In this document: one piece after another, positions 63,938 through 64,000 of the stretch | Layout of the letters: every line of letters starts with the position of its first letter | Numbering within the stretch: position 1 is the stretch's first letter | DNA from: Gibbula magus | Lineage: Eukaryota; Mollusca; Gastropoda; Trochida; Trochidae | Direction of reading: 5' to 3' | Length of the DNA stretch: 64,000 nt | Assembly (NCBI GenBank): GCA_936450465.1 | Contig: CAKZFU010000096.1 | Span: 1 to 64,000 of the forward strand | Notes under the pieces: generated by a model | Told to the model about the DNA's origin: nothing | Database searches by the model: none | What the model saw: the letters and a program-made list of their open reading frames with translations, nothing else | Translations under genes and position numbers: made by a program

Positions 63938-64000
63938 GGCCCAAAATTGGGCCTACAGGAATGACTATAACGGCATGGTTGCCGATAAGACGGTCACCGA
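63938..64000. repeat. Edge monomer B', cut by the window end
   Basis: First 63 bp of a B' monomer, with B head and GGCATGGTTGCCGATAAG. The array continues beyond the window. Confidence 0.92.

Noticed and set aside
1..64000. rDNA intergenic spacer sub-repeats, or tRNA/5S genes
   Set aside because: No rRNA coding sequence, no tRNA-like cloverleaf, and no clear Pol III A-box plus B-box pair in the monomers.
1..64000. Telomeric or subtelomeric repeats
   Set aside because: No runs of TTAGGG or TTTAGGG on either strand.
1..64000. CENP-B box
   Set aside because: I looked for the TTCG....A..CGGG pattern. TTCG occurs only in single variant monomers (12908, 13649, 39054) and lacks the rest of the box.
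1..64000. Transposon, LTR or other insertion hidden in the array
   Set aside because: The length accounting closes exactly, and every segment parses as A, B, A' or B' plus the small insertions listed, leaving no room for one.

Overview
The whole 64-kb window is one tandem satellite DNA array. I find no gene, RNA gene or recognisable transposon in it. The scale (over 400 monomers), the near-147-bp monomer length and the two-level organisation point to a nuclear eukaryotic satellite. It is most likely centromeric or pericentromeric, or another large heterochromatic block. Nothing in the sequence lets me name the species, and no family name is claimed.

Basic unit: a 295-bp dimer made of a 143-bp monomer A and a 152-bp monomer B. 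Both are phased here on a GGCCC that starts each monomer head. A begins with GGCCCATTTTTGGGC and B with GGCCCAAAATTGGGCC. They share a 39-bp identical core (98-136 in the first A, 249-287 in the first B). They differ at a set of fixed positions, so this is a two-monomer higher-order repeat (HOR). My bookkeeping closes exactly: positions 1-62618 equal 206 A-B dimers plus 9 extra B monomers, 3 extra A monomers, four 14-bp foldback insertions, one 7-bp insertion and seven single-base deletions.

Layout: 1-12.5 kb is very uniform; 4126-10320 is 21 consecutive dimers in which I see no difference. 12.5-20.5 kb is regular with two B-B joins, one A-A join and scattered point variants. 20.6-33 kb is the most rearranged part. 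It has four copies of an unusual double-foldback junction, a variant A monomer class, a 1640-bp repeat and a larger duplication 6.36-6.65 kb apart. 33.2-45.7 kb is uniform again, apart from one 7-bp insertion and one A-A join. 45.8-50.2 kb holds a hybrid B-B join and a 1626-bp duplication. 51-61.6 kb holds a nested hierarchy: an 1180-bp (four-dimer) repeat inside a 4576-bp duplication. From 62619 to the end the dimer order is lost. Ten A-like and B-like monomers follow in irregular order and carry a different, mutually similar set of bases. This looks like the edge of the homogenised HOR core.

Nothing here works as a set of genes. The short open frames that recur every 295 bp on both strands follow from sequence homogeneity: 295 is not a multiple of three, and frames close in each unit. 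The points of interest are structural: the template-switch-like foldback junction and how it spread, the linkage of monomer tail to next head, the nested duplications, the dyad symmetry at every monomer junction, and the HOR edge.
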